A stretch of 64,000 nt of DNA. Origin: Owenweeksia sp963758205 (lineage in GTDB: Bacteria; Bacteroidota; Bacteroidia; Flavobacteriales; Schleiferiaceae). Position numbers and translations under genes: made by a program. Below, piece by piece: positions 21,935 through 32,728 of this stretch; positions within the stretch are counted from its first letter, which is position 1, and every line of letters starts with the position of its first letter. The stretch is from contig CAVWUM010000001.1 in the NCBI GenBank assembly GCA_963758205.1, positions 1-64,000 on the forward strand, in the 5' to 3' direction. The notes under the pieces are model-generated. The model saw only the letters and a program-made list of their open reading frames with translations. It did not search any database and was not told the DNA's origin.

Positions 21935-24544
21935 ATGTTACAAAAGACGGCCCTTTTATTTGGCTTACTTTCCTTGGGTTTTTCAGGCTATAGCCAGATT
22001 TCTCCCAGGCTTGAAAAGAGGCTTGCAAGCCCTGAATCAGAATATATTCCCGTAAGGATAGAATTTACCACCACCGTTGATTTTGATCAGTCAGAAACCT
22101 CCTTTACAGAAAATGAAATTTCAATTGAAAAAAGGGCAAGAATTGTGAACAGGCTTTTAATGAAGCAAGCAAAGGCATCACAAGCTGAGGCCATCTCCTA
22201 CCTCACTAATCTTCCCCAAACTCAGCTGAAAAGTGTAAGTAGCTTTTACATAGTAAATATACTGGTGGTTGAGGCAAAACCTGTTGTTATAAGACAACTG
22301 GCCAAACTACCCAATGTGGGCTATATGGATTGGGCCGGGGATGAAATATTAATGCACGACCCTATAATTGAAGCTGACAGGGATGTTCCGGAAATAATTA
22401 ATGGAACTGAACCGGGCTTAGTGGCCATAAATGCTCCTGCCATGTGGAAGCTGGGATACACAGGTAGAGGAAGGGTGGTTTATAATTATGATACCGGAGT
22501 TTGGGCCACGCACCCATCTTTCAAAGATCGCTTTCTTGGGAATTATGCACCACTACAACAGTCGTGGTATGGTTTGCTCAGAGATTATCCTGATGGAAGA
22601 ATTAGCGACCACGGAACCCATACGCTGGGCACCATGGCCGGCCTGGATACGGCTACCAATGATACCATTGGTGTGGCGTTTGGCTCTTATTGGATAGCAA
22701 ATGATTTTGTAGCATCCACCGTAGCCACTTTGCCGCCACTGGCCCAAATGATAGGTGCTTTTGAGTGGGCCCTTAATCCTGATGGAGATACGGCCACCAC
22801 AGATGATATTCCTGACGTGATCAATAATAGCTGGCGCTGGCGCGATGATCCCGATACGGTGCATTGCGGGGGTTTTGTGGTTCAGTTAATGAATGCCATC
22901 GAAGCGGCCGGCATAGCCAACGTTTTTTCAGGGGGTAACTCAGGGCCAAATAACAGTTCGGTGAATTCTCCGCAAAGGATAAATACTTCCAAGGTAAATA
23001 CCTTTTCGGTAGGCAGCGTGGATGGCAATCAGGCTTTTCCTTATCCCATAAGTAATTTCTCTACAAGAGGCCCAAGTCAATGTCCCGGTTCAGGTAGTTT
23101 GCTTATACACCCTGAGGTGGTAGCACCCGGGCAGAATGTACGCTCCGCCTGGGGAACTGATGGATATAACACCATATCGGGTACCAGTATGGCTGCACCG
23201 CATGTGTCAGGGGCAGTATTGTTATTAAAGGAAGCCTTTCCACAATTAACGGGTGCTCAACTATTACAGGCCTTGTATGCCTCGGCCATTGATATGGGTG
23301 TGGCAGGGGAGGATAACACCTTTGGCAACGGGCTTATAGATGTGTTCGCTGCGTATCAGCTTCTGGCGCAAAGCCATACCCCGGTAAATCCAAATGATGT
23401 GGTTTGGGATGTTGCCGTTAAGGAAATTACCTATCCTGAAGGTGGTGAGCTAACCTGTGCCGATACTTTTAGCCCTGAAATTATTCTTCAGAATATGGGA
23501 GATAGCGCTATCGGTTCAGTGAATATCAGCTATTGGCTTAATGGGGTGGCGGGCTCTTCAAACCCTGTTGTGGTTAATACAACAGGCCTTTTATCTTATG
23601 GAGATATTGATACGATTACCCTGCTCAATCCAATACCTATAGGAGCGGCAGGAGATTATGAACTTACTGTACTCGTAACGATCGGGCATAATGAATACGA
23701 TGATATCAATAACCAGCGAATAATCAGATTTAATAAAAGAGGTACGGCTGGTCTGCCTTTTTATGAGGACTTTGAGGCAGGCATTTCATCTTTTAACTGG
23801 TTTGTTAATAATGATGATTTCCTTACAAGCTGGGATAGCACTTCAGTACAGGGTTGGCCCGGAAACACCCATTCAGCCTATATCAACTTTAAAGACTATT
23901 TGCCGAGGCTAAGCCAAAAGGATGGTTTATGGAGCCCTGTTTTTAATTTGCCAAATGCACCCCTGCTTACGGCAAGTTTTGACCTGGCCTACCAACAGCT
24001 TGGCACCATCGGCCTGGTGCAGGATACTTTTAAGATTTATGCCTCTACCGATTGCGGAAAAACTTTCCCACATCTTCTTTATTCCAAATCAGGATCAGAC
24101 CTCAGTACCACCGGTGTTTTAGGCGCCAACTTTGTGCCCGCCTCGCGTGCTGACTGGAGACGTGACAAAATTGACCTTAGCCCTTTTGCCGGGCAGGAAG
24201 TAATGCTGGCCTTTGTTGGGGTTAACCGTAAGGGTAATAACCTTTACCTGGATAATATTTCGGTGTATGAAGGTTTGTGGGATCCGGTTTCACTGGCAGA
24301 GCAGCAGCTGCATATTTTTGAAGTGTTTCCAAATCCCGCAAAGGATGCTTTTATAATTAGTACTAGCCACAATGAGCCCGCTAGTGTTGACCTGCAAATA
24401 TTGGATGCTAATGGCAAATTGGTTTTACAGCAACAGGTAAAAACAGATCAACATATTGATATTAACCATTTGCCTGCCGGTATCTACTTCATAAAAATAG
24501 TGGGAGAGCGAAAAGTTGAATTTGTGAAGCTGGTAAAGGATTAG
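21935..24544 (+). CDS. T9SS-exported S8 (subtilisin-like) serine protease
   Basis: 869 residues from the ATG at 21935. The frame is open further upstream but there it overlaps the hydroxylase gene and lacks a signal peptide. From 21935 it starts with LLFGLLSLGFSGYSQ. The catalytic triad is visible: Asp186 (YNYDTGV), His226 (DHGTHTLG) and Ser418 (GTSMAAPHVSG). A propeptide of about 130 residues precedes it. After residue 480 come an Ig/CARDB-like unit and a jelly-roll domain (YEDFEAGISSFNW). From about 780 the T9SS type A tail follows, with VFPNPAKDAFIIS, LPAGIYFIK and a final KLVKD. Predicted to be secreted or surface-attached and to degrade extracellular protein. Confidence 0.93.
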   Translation: MLQKTALLFGLLSLGFSGYSQISPRLEKRLASPESEYIPVRIEFTTTVDFDQSETSFTENEISIEKRARIVNRLLMKQAKASQAEAISYLTNLPQTQLKSVSSFYIVNILVVEAKPVVIRQLAKLPNVGYMDWAGDEILMHDPIIEADRDVPEIINGTEPGLVAINAPAMWKLGYTGRGRVVYNYDTGVWATHPSFKDRFLGNYAPLQQSWYGLLRDYPDGRISDHGTHTLGTMAGLDTATNDTIGVAFGSYWIANDFVASTVATLPPLAQMIGAFEWALNPDGDTATTDDIPDVINNSWRWRDDPDTVHCGGFVVQLMNAIEAAGIANVFSGGNSGPNNSSVNSPQRINTSKVNTFSVGSVDGNQAFPYPISNFSTRGPSQCPGSGSLLIHPEVVAPGQNVRSAWGTDGYNTISGTSMAAPHVSGAVLLLKEAFPQLTGAQLLQALYASAIDMGVAGEDNTFGNGLIDVFAAYQLLAQSHTPVNPNDVVWDVAVKEITYPEGGELTCADTFSPEIILQNMGDSAIGSVNISYWLNGVAGSSNPVVVNTTGLLSYGDIDTITLLNPIPIGAAGDYELTVLVTIGHNEYDDINNQRIIRFNKRGTAGLPFYEDFEAGISSFNWFVNNDDFLTSWDSTSVQGWPGNTHSAYINFKDYLPRLSQKDGLWSPVFNLPNAPLLTASFDLAYQQLGTIGLVQDTFKIYASTDCGKTFPHLLYSKSGSDLSTTGVLGANFVPASRADWRRDKIDLSPFAGQEVMLAFVGVNRKGNNLYLDNISVYEGLWDPVSLAEQQLHIFEVFPNPAKDAFIISTSHNEPASVDLQILDANGKLVLQQQVKTDQHIDINHLPAGIYFIKIVGERKVEFVKLVKD

Positions 24545-24579
24545 TTTTTTAGGAAACATCAACCAACCTATTTAAATTA

Positions 24580-24606
24580 AAAAGGCCGCCCAATCGGGCG
24601 GCCTTT
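24580..24606. terminator. Bidirectional terminator between convergent T9SS cargo genes
   Basis: AAAGGCCGCC pairs with GGCGGCCTTT with a short loop, A-run on one side and T-rich on the other, midway between the stops at 24544 and 24629. Confidence 0.85.
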
Positions 24607-24628
24607 CATTTTTATAATGCAAAAATTA

Positions 24629-27600
24629 CTACTGCTTTATTAAGCGCTTGTTGGCTTTTAAGCTACCAGTAGAAATTTCTATCATGTACACTCCATCGGC
24701 CAGCTGACCAATGTTGAGCGTGTACTCCATTTTTCCGTTAGGGCTTGCATCTTCTTTTATAATCATTTGCTTTCCACTAAGGTCCAGCACGCGTATGCGC
24801 ACCTTGTCAGAATCAAATGAATCAAAGCTGATGTTCACTTCCTGTGTAGCAGGATTCGGGAAAATTTCCAAAGACTGACTCAACGAGTTCTCAACAAGAT
24901 CAATACCCTGGATTAACACCGTTTGTGTGATAGAGTCAGAACCACAAGGGCCTGAAACCACCAGCTTAACCGTATAAGTACCATTGAACATATAGTCATG
25001 CTGAGTATTTACACCCGTACCGCTGCTACCATCGCCAAAGTCCCAGGTGTAGGTTGTGGCGTTTGTTGATGCAGATGCATCAAAGGTTACGTTAAGTAAA
25101 GTAGCTGTAGGTGTGCCTGCATTGTTGGTAAAGGACGCTACCGGGCTTAGGCTCGGATCGTTGTAGATCGTAATGGAACCATCAGGCCTTGCACAGCCTC
25201 CAGTAGAAATCGTCCAGTCATAATAGTAATAGTAATACGTGGAACCAAAACTGTTACCGGTTATATCAACCACTCCTGGAACTGAATAGGGGTAACTTGC
25301 ACCCACACTATTTCGGTACAAACCTCCGGTGGTACTGTTGTTTCCATCCAGTTCGTATGTTCCCGGGGTAATTAAAAATCCAACATATATCTGCTGCCTT
25401 CCTGAGCCACTAACGGGTACAGTAGTAGTTTGTAGCACTACCCCGTTTGCATCATTAAGGTTTACTACCACATTACCTGCTCCATTAGGATAAACCACCA
25501 CACTATCTAAAGTAAAGGTGCTTTGCGCGGTAAAGAACAACTGCTGTACGCCTGCATTAACAAAGTTTGCACCTGCGCCAAATGTATTATCAGCCGGGCC
25601 AACATTGTACTTTACAGAAGCCACTGACTTAAGTAAGAAAGTGGTGTCATTAGCCGTAAGTGGACCTACCGTAATACTGTCCGTACTTCCAATGGTATCA
25701 TTATTTACTGTTGTCCAGTAAAAATCACCGCTGACACCTTGTGGGAAATAAAGGGTGTCAAACTGGCCTGGCAGACAAAAGGTGTCAACAGCTGCCGTGG
25801 GTATCGGTGCCGAGACATCAGCCAGGTCAAAATTATCTGTAAGCGTATCATTGGTTAATACGTCATCATTTGTCAAGTCCAGCTCGGCAAACAACGAAAG
25901 ATTAGCACCAGTGTATGTATTTAGAGTGCCTACCAAAATAGTATCCGAGGCGTTTTGCGCCAGGTTACCAGTATAGGTAGCATTTAAAGTGGTGATAATA
26001 GTACCGCTTACATTTACACTTACCGGCATGTTGGTAATGGGGTAAAGGCCATTGTTGGTAAACGCCAACTCCACAGTTGTGGTACTGTCACCACATCCTC
26101 GTGGTACCAATATAGCATCCAACTGGGCATCAAACCCAAGTACCGTACAGAAGGTAAATGGTCCTGCATAAAAACTACTGTCACCAGGTCCGCAAATACC
26201 ACGCACTACATATTCATAGCACCTTTGCGAAGAAAGGGTGTCAAGTAGAAGGGTGTCTACAGGCGAGATTACTTTGGTACCTCCTACAGTAGATGGCCCC
26301 TGATAAAAACCCTGTGGACCAAACCATACTTCAAATGAGCCTGAAGAAGCAGTGGTATCATCCCAGGCCAGTATGGCCATAGTATCAGTAATACCACTGG
26401 CAGTAAGATTTACTGGTGGTATACAACTTGGCGCAACAATTACCGTAGAGTCAGTAAAGGTACCGCACGCATTGGTGTAGCTGGCTACATAGGTATATGT
26501 ACCAGGCGCTGTATATGGCCCGGCATAAATACAAGGAACTGAATCTATCACTACACCATTTAAAGTCCAGGTAAGTCCTGTGTTAACCTGTGGCTGTGGT
26601 ACTGTAACTCCGGCATTAACCGTGTTAGGATCCTGTGCAGAAGTTGCAGAAGAAATCCAGCCGGTACTGCTATTAAGATCAGGGCCTTCTAACCTGTTAC
26701 CAGAAGTACTACCAGTGCCCGGCACTGTACCTGACCAATCAGCGGCTGTTACACCTGATGCGGCAGGCCATGTAAATGAATTGCTAATAACAGCATCGAT
26801 GATATTGCCATTGGCATCCTTTAAAATTCGGCCTGAAGCCGTACTGGAACTCCATGAACCGCTAAAGGTTCCATTACCATGATAATAGAAATCAGCAGGG
26901 CTTGGAACACTAGTACCAAGTTCGCCTACAGCTATAATAGCCGTACCGTTAGGGCCTAATACCGTTCCGGCAGGGAAGGTATATGTACCTGCAAGACCAG
27001 AAGTATTCCACTGTTCAAGGGTTATCCCCTCAAGGTCAGAATTTGGTACACCGGTAATCTCAATATAGTCATCAGCAAGAAGATATGCCGGCCAACCACC
27101 AGAAGGAGCTCCGGAGCCAGTTTCAAATTGACGCTGTTCAGTAATAAAGAAAGTTCCACCACTGCCAAAGAATGAGGATTCCACACACACCTTTACAGAG
27201 TCTGCCGGGGTACGAAGAGTTACATTCCGTGGGCTTACCACAAAATTGGGTTTCACCTCTATATCAACAGTTGGTGCAAGTGTATCATTAAATGAAAGCG
27301 TATTAACTGCATTAGAATCAATGTAAGCACTTACCGTGTAAGTACCCGGTAGGGAAAGATCAATACCAGTAGCAAAAATGGTAAGTGTATCCAATCTTGC
27401 CAGTGTACCTGTATTTACCACCACGGTACCCGAGGTATTAGCCGGACCTGTTACACTATAGGTTAGCGTAAGTGGATCTACAGCAAAGTTTATCGCTGAG
27501 CCAATAAGGTTTTCTACCTGAAAGGCTACGGAATCATTTGCTGTAAGGCAAAGTCCTTTGATAAATTCTGCATTTATGAGCGCCACATCTCCGGCCACTG

Positions 27601-30600
27601 GTGTGTACTCGTCAGCGCCTATGTCAGGCGTAAGATTAGAACGTAGGTCACCATCTATATCCACGCTAACACCTACCGCAGGGTCAGCGGAATTATTGGC
27701 CAGTCCGCCCAGCACGTGCAAGTCAAAAGCAACATCCTCAAACACGGGGTCACCTTCTTTAGAATTCACGTTAAGGGCCGGTGTGGCCGTTTGCCATGCA
27801 GCAAGGTTAGCGTAGGTTGCAGACAATATTTCTACAATATTAGTGGAGTTACTGAAATACAGGTTGTAATCAATAACGTCACCAGTATTAAGAGCATCTG
27901 TAGATTCAAAAGCATAATCGCCATCGGAATAGAAGATGTTATTCTTAATAATGATGGTGCCATCCTGATCATTAATCAACATGGCTGGCTCACCCACTAC
28001 GGAGTTGTGCAGCACTTCTGTTGATTCAAAGTCATTCAGGTAGATACCGTAATCAGAATCTGAAACAATCATATTGTTGATAACCTGTGAGTTGGCAGTT
28101 GGCGTAAAACCATCATTACCATCAGTGATGTAGAAAGCCCAGTCCGGTGCAATTACCCTGTTTTCACTCACTACAAAATCATCAATGTTTTGAAGATAAA
28201 TACCATCAGCCTGTGTGTTCTGTAAGCTATCGATATCGTTTCCAATAACCTGTAGCCCTACCTGGCCATCCACTTCAATACCATGGTCATCCTGGTAGCG
28301 GAATATGTTGTTTACAATTTGGTTGCCGCTATTATAGTTTGCAGCTGTGGATTCGCCTTCCAGGTGAATACCTGTTTCTCCACCAACTATCCTACAGTTA
28401 CTCACCGTAAGGTTATTGGTATTATTACCGGTAGTCGTTTCTGCGGTAAGGCTTCCACTTGCTACAATACCTATTACATCAGTAGCGGTTCCAATTGGCA
28501 TTTTGATTTTACAACTATCAATAGTATTGAAATCAGAACCATCTTGGAACATAAAGCCCCAGGCATCAGTGCTGCTATTATTACTTACTGTAACATTTTT
28601 AAAGGTTACGTAATCTGCACCATTAAAATGTATGGTTGGCTCATCTGATGTTGAAGTATGGGTAATCTCTACCAAAGAAGTATCACCACCATCAAAAGTT
28701 ACAGTGTTAACGGCACTGGCCCCTGCAATGTCAGTAAGCATAATGTTCTCATTGTAAATGCCCGGTGCTATATTAAAGGTTACCGGTCCTGAAATACCAC
28801 AACCATTAAGTTCTGTAGCTACAGAATCCAGGGTTGCAAAGTTGGTAGGGCCTGCAGGGCCACCAACGCTGTAGGTACCGGAAAGCTGACTATTACAGAA
28901 CGTACAAAATGTAAAGGGTCCGATGAAAGATGAGCTATCACCAGCAGAGCAAATTGACCTTACTACATATTCATAACAGGTATTTGATGCTAAACCATTA
29001 ACATAGGCACTATCTCCGGTGGAAAGCATTTTGGTGCCTCCAACAGTTGTAGTACCCTGATAAAAACCTTGTGGGCCATACCATACCTGGTAACCTAAAG
29101 TAGCTGAAGTATTCCCATCCCATATTAATGAGGCGTCTCCGGAACCTAAATTGCTAACTGCAAGGTTAGAGGGATCAAGGCAGGTGATTTCAGATAGCAT
29201 TACATCATCAATACTAAATCCATCATTACCTGTAAGGGCTGCGTTATCCTCCTGGCCATATCGTACCTGGGTAGTAGCCGTAAGGCTTTGCCCCATGGCA
29301 TTAAGGGTGTCTTTTAAGTTTACGCTGTAAAATTCCCAATTGCTGCTATTTAATGTACTCCAATCAAGAATTTCTACCCATGGATCATTTACACTACCTC
29401 TTGCCCATACACGGTCATTAGCGTTTGGCTCATCTGCATGATCGGCCCAGTAAAAACTTAACTCGATACCAACAGATGAGGTGTAATTTGAAAGATCAGC
29501 AGTTAATATTAAGAATATGGGATCATTTGAACTCATAGACTGGAATCCTGCTGACTGACTGCCACTATTGGGAGAAGAGGCTCCACTGGAGGCTGAATAG
29601 TTAAATAGGATGTCACCAGTATTTCCTGGTCTTGAAACTGTCCAGGAGTAACCATTTCCACAGTAAAATTCATCATCTGTGGAGATAGGCCCTGTATAGT
29701 TTTCAAAGCCATCCATCATAGGAAGGGTAATAGGGCTCAATACACACTTAGTAGTGAAAGAAAATGGACCTGTCCAGCCACTTAGCCCACCATTAAGGCA
29801 GCTATCCTGAACATAAAACTCATAAGTGGTTTGCCCTGTTAAACCGGTTACCATTAGAGTATCTACGTTTCCGGCTACAGAATCAAGAATTAACTGAGTG
29901 CCGGTGCCGGGTGTAAATCCGGGAGTTCCCACTTCCACATAGGTTTTATTTCCTTGCGAAGCGCTTCCCCAATAAGGCTTGGCGGTAGTGCCTGTAACGG
30001 CAGCAACTCCAAGGTCTGATAAAAATGGGCCCTGGCATGCAGGTATCTGTTCATAGTTAAATTCATCAATCCTGATGTAGTCTATAGTAAGTCCCAGGTC
30101 ATGCATTAATACTACATATTCATCCGTACCATTATAACCATTGGCAGTTGTAATGTCCACTATAACCCTTTGGTAGGTATCAGGTGTTGGGAATACAATA
30201 GTATCAATAGGGTTAATTACTCCACTGGTTACATCGGGAGCAGTGCCCACTATCAGCCTGTCAGAAGGGTCATCAGAGTTTGCAAAGAAGCGTACTCGCT
30301 TATCCCCGGCAGGTAAATCGCTAAAGGCAGGTGTATACGCATAAAGCGTATCATCACCTGGAGTGGTACTTGATGAACCACTGTAAAGGTATAGCGCCTG
30401 GCTGCCTGAATAGGGAGCCGCTGTACCGGTCAAGTCTTCCACTTCTACAAAAGCGCTGGTACCAGTAACGTAATCCGACCAGCATACAGGAGGTACATCA
30501 AGGGGGTCACTTTCAAAGTCATTAAAATACGGTGCTGTAACAGGTGCACATAAAGTGGTGAAAGTAAATGGCCCTTCCCAAATGGAAACGCCATTGCTGC

Positions 30601-32728
30601 TACCTGTACAGTTATTCCTTATGTAAATATCATAAGTAAGGTTGCCACCCAATTGAGTTAAGCAACCTGGGCTTGTATTATTATCAATAGTTATGTTCTT
30701 GCTATTGAATGTACCAGTACAGCCGGTACCCTGGGTAAATCCGGTTGGCCCGAATTCAACATCAAAGCTACTTCCAGAACCATCAAAAGTGAAGCTTGCT
30801 GAGGTTACACCTATACCGGTAAGCGAAATATTGCTCACTTTAGGGCAGGCGGGTATCGCTTCATAATTAAATTCATCAATTCTGATGTAATCAAACGTAC
30901 CCCCAAGGTTATGCATAAACACGATGTACTCATCTGTACCATTGTAACCATTGGCGGTTGTAAATGGTAAGATTACCTCCTGGTAAGTATCAGGTGTGGC
31001 AAACGTGATAGTATCTACAGGAGTAAATGGTGCACCAACTGTTTTATTAGGAATTGTACCTATATATAAGGTGTCAACAGGATCATCGGCATTAGCCCAA
31101 AAGCGAATTTGCTTGTCTCCGGCTGTTAAATCAGTAAACTGCGGTGTAATAGCAATTAAAGTATCCGCTCCGGGTGTGGTGCTTGATGAGCCACTGTATA
31201 GATAAAGTGCCTGGCTGCCAATATAAGGAGCTGCGGTTCCTGTAAAATCTTCCACCTCTACAAACGCGCCTGAGCCCGTAACATAGGCATCCCAGCAACC
31301 GGGTGGTACATCAAGAGCATCATTTTCAAAATCATTAAAATACGGTGCGGTGTAAGGCCCACAAAGTGTTTTTATGGCAACAGGACCTGTGGTATCGCTA
31401 AGCCCGTTTGCACCACCACAATCAGCTAATATGTAGATGTCATAATCCGTAAAGCTGCTCAAGCTGCCCAATGTATAAGGCGATGAAGTGGCGTTTACGG
31501 TGTTTCCTGCTATTGCAGGATCAAAACCTGTTGGTCCGTAGATGATATCAAAATCATTGGCGGCACTGGCATGTGTCCAACTTAAATCAACGCTGGTGGC
31601 CGTTAGGTTTGAAGTATTAAAGTTGAGTACTGGTGAACAACTGCCTGTTGTATTGAACTGCTGTGGAGAAGGGAAATAAATTGAGTCACTTCCTGAATTA
31701 CATATCTCTCCAAAATACACATCATAACCTGTGGTGGCTAACAATCCTGTTAAAATAACGGGGGGTTGCGACCCGGGGTAGGTTCCTGTAATTTTTGTAC
31801 CTGTACCTGGGGTAAATCCTGTAGTTCCATACTCAAGGTAAAAAGAAGAATTTCCGGTGCCCGGAGTCCAGGATACCTTTGCTGAAGTAGCACTAATGCT
31901 GTCAATAGCAAAATTAGTAAAGGAATTGGCACAGTTACCGGCTACATTTAGGTTTACATTATATGTATTTAACACCTCAGTTGCTGATAGTGCGCGATCA
32001 TATAACCTGAATTCATCCAGTATCATACCTGAAGGAATCCCTGCACTGGTGGAATAACCACCAATCTTAAATGGCCCTGAGCCTGTAATGCTTAAACTAC
32101 TTTGAGCCACTGTATTGTTAAGAACCCCATTAACATAAGCCCGGATTTCAGGTACGCTGGCATCATAAACAAAGTGCACAGTAAAAGCACCATTGGCTAC
32201 TCCGGTTACATCTACATTTGATACCGGGCCACGCAGGGTAATGTTATTTGTACCAGCCGCTCCAGCCGCAAAAAGCCTGAAACTGCCAGCGTTCACATCG
32301 CCCAGCATATAATGGAAGTCTGTTCCATTCCAATTATCCATATAGAAGGACATAGTCCAACTGCCGGTAAGGTTAGTCGCCCATCCGGTATTAACATAGT
32401 CAGTTGAGCTTGAGTTACCAGCTCCAACCAAGCCCTGGCCAAATTGACCAGCCGAATTCGTAGTAAGAGATCCTAATATTGGTGAAGGATTAGTACCTAC
32501 CGGGGCCGAGGCAGCGTTGTTAGCTGAAGTATTACCATCTTCAAATTGGTAATACATCAACTCTGGTATCTGACCAATAGCCGTAAGATTGATCATTAAA
32601 AGGCAAAGGGCTACCCAAATAGGTGGGCCCAGGATTGTACCATTGTTTTGGGCTGAACTATTCCGTTTTAAAAACGAAAATTCAGGCCATAACGAATGGT
32701 CTTTTACGTGCTGTAAAAGCTTCTTCAT
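24629..32728 (-). CDS. 2,699-residue modular T9SS surface protein (LamG, FnIII-like, jelly-roll, beta-helix, LTD, PKD)
   Basis: The N-terminal region has a long polar stretch, then a hydrophobic signal (WVALCLLMINLTAIGQ). In order: a concanavalin/LamG-like domain (about 60-250); several fibronectin-III-like units; two near-identical units of about 273 residues at roughly 460 and 733, each with a jelly-roll starting YFNDFE; a third jelly-roll near 1000 (MDGFENYTG); a right-handed beta-helix (about 1280-1710, VSNCRIVGGETGIHLEG); a lamin-tail-like domain (about 1850-1960); more FnIII units; a PKD domain (about 2525-2595, TYTWDFGDGSS); and a T9SS type A tail (IFPNPATQEVNIS to RLIKQ). This is a giant surface adhesin or carbohydrate-contacting protein. 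Function is inferred from domain type only. Confidence 0.9.
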   Translation of the reverse strand: MKKLLQHVKDHSLWPEFSFLKRNSSAQNNGTILGPPIWVALCLLMINLTAIGQIPELMYYQFEDGNTSANNAASAPVGTNPSPILGSLTTNSAGQFGQGLVGAGNSSSTDYVNTGWATNLTGSWTMSFYMDNWNGTDFHYMLGDVNAGSFRLFAAGAAGTNNITLRGPVSNVDVTGVANGAFTVHFVYDASVPEIRAYVNGVLNNTVAQSSLSITGSGPFKIGGYSTSAGIPSGMILDEFRLYDRALSATEVLNTYNVNLNVAGNCANSFTNFAIDSISATSAKVSWTPGTGNSSFYLEYGTTGFTPGTGTKITGTYPGSQPPVILTGLLATTGYDVYFGEICNSGSDSIYFPSPQQFNTTGSCSPVLNFNTSNLTATSVDLSWTHASAANDFDIIYGPTGFDPAIAGNTVNATSSPYTLGSLSSFTDYDIYILADCGGANGLSDTTGPVAIKTLCGPYTAPYFNDFENDALDVPPGCWDAYVTGSGAFVEVEDFTGTAAPYIGSQALYLYSGSSSTTPGADTLIAITPQFTDLTAGDKQIRFWANADDPVDTLYIGTIPNKTVGAPFTPVDTITFATPDTYQEVILPFTTANGYNGTDEYIVFMHNLGGTFDYIRIDEFNYEAIPACPKVSNISLTGIGVTSASFTFDGSGSSFDVEFGPTGFTQGTGCTGTFNSKNITIDNNTSPGCLTQLGGNLTYDIYIRNNCTGSSNGVSIWEGPFTFTTLCAPVTAPYFNDFESDPLDVPPVCWSDYVTGTSAFVEVEDLTGTAAPYSGSQALYLYSGSSSTTPGDDTLYAYTPAFSDLPAGDKRVRFFANSDDPSDRLIVGTAPDVTSGVINPIDTIVFPTPDTYQRVIVDITTANGYNGTDEYVVLMHDLGLTIDYIRIDEFNYEQIPACQGPFLSDLGVAAVTGTTAKPYWGSASQGNKTYVEVGTPGFTPGTGTQLILDSVAGNVDTLMVTGLTGQTTYEFYVQDSCLNGGLSGWTGPFSFTTKCVLSPITLPMMDGFENYTGPISTDDEFYCGNGYSWTVSRPGNTGDILFNYSASSGASSPNSGSQSAGFQSMSSNDPIFLILTADLSNYTSSVGIELSFYWADHADEPNANDRVWARGSVNDPWVEILDWSTLNSSNWEFYSVNLKDTLNAMGQSLTATTQVRYGQEDNAALTGNDGFSIDDVMLSEITCLDPSNLAVSNLGSGDASLIWDGNTSATLGYQVWYGPQGFYQGTTTVGGTKMLSTGDSAYVNGLASNTCYEYVVRSICSAGDSSSFIGPFTFCTFCNSQLSGTYSVGGPAGPTNFATLDSVATELNGCGISGPVTFNIAPGIYNENIMLTDIAGASAVNTVTFDGGDTSLVEITHTSTSDEPTIHFNGADYVTFKNVTVSNNSSTDAWGFMFQDGSDFNTIDSCKIKMPIGTATDVIGIVASGSLTAETTTGNNTNNLTVSNCRIVGGETGIHLEGESTAANYNSGNQIVNNIFRYQDDHGIEVDGQVGLQVIGNDIDSLQNTQADGIYLQNIDDFVVSENRVIAPDWAFYITDGNDGFTPTANSQVINNMIVSDSDYGIYLNDFESTEVLHNSVVGEPAMLINDQDGTIIIKNNIFYSDGDYAFESTDALNTGDVIDYNLYFSNSTNIVEILSATYANLAAWQTATPALNVNSKEGDPVFEDVAFDLHVLGGLANNSADPAVGVSVDIDGDLRSNLTPDIGADEYTPVAGDVALINAEFIKGLCLTANDSVAFQVENLIGSAINFAVDPLTLTYSVTGPANTSGTVVVNTGTLARLDTLTIFATGIDLSLPGTYTVSAYIDSNAVNTLSFNDTLAPTVDIEVKPNFVVSPRNVTLRTPADSVKVCVESSFFGSGGTFFITEQRQFETGSGAPSGGWPAYLLADDYIEITGVPNSDLEGITLEQWNTSGLAGTYTFPAGTVLGPNGTAIIAVGELGTSVPSPADFYYHGNGTFSGSWSSSTASGRILKDANGNIIDAVISNSFTWPAASGVTAADWSGTVPGTGSTSGNRLEGPDLNSSTGWISSATSAQDPNTVNAGVTVPQPQVNTGLTWTLNGVVIDSVPCIYAGPYTAPGTYTYVASYTNACGTFTDSTVIVAPSCIPPVNLTASGITDTMAILAWDDTTASSGSFEVWFGPQGFYQGPSTVGGTKVISPVDTLLLDTLSSQRCYEYVVRGICGPGDSSFYAGPFTFCTVLGFDAQLDAILVPRGCGDSTTTVELAFTNNGLYPITNMPVSVNVSGTIITTLNATYTGNLAQNASDTILVGTLNTYTGANLSLFAELDLTNDDVLTNDTLTDNFDLADVSAPIPTAAVDTFCLPGQFDTLYFPQGVSGDFYWTTVNNDTIGSTDSITVGPLTANDTTFLLKSVASVKYNVGPADNTFGAGANFVNAGVQQLFFTAQSTFTLDSVVVYPNGAGNVVVNLNDANGVVLQTTTVPVSGSGRQQIYVGFLITPGTYELDGNNSTTGGLYRNSVGASYPYSVPGVVDITGNSFGSTYYYYYYDWTISTGGCARPDGSITIYNDPSLSPVASFTNNAGTPTATLLNVTFDASASTNATTYTWDFGDGSSGTGVNTQHDYMFNGTYTVKLVVSGPCGSDSITQTVLIQGIDLVENSLSQSLEIFPNPATQEVNISFDSFDSDKVRIRVLDLSGKQMIIKEDASPNGKMEYTLNIGQLADGVYMIEISTGSLKANKRLIKQ

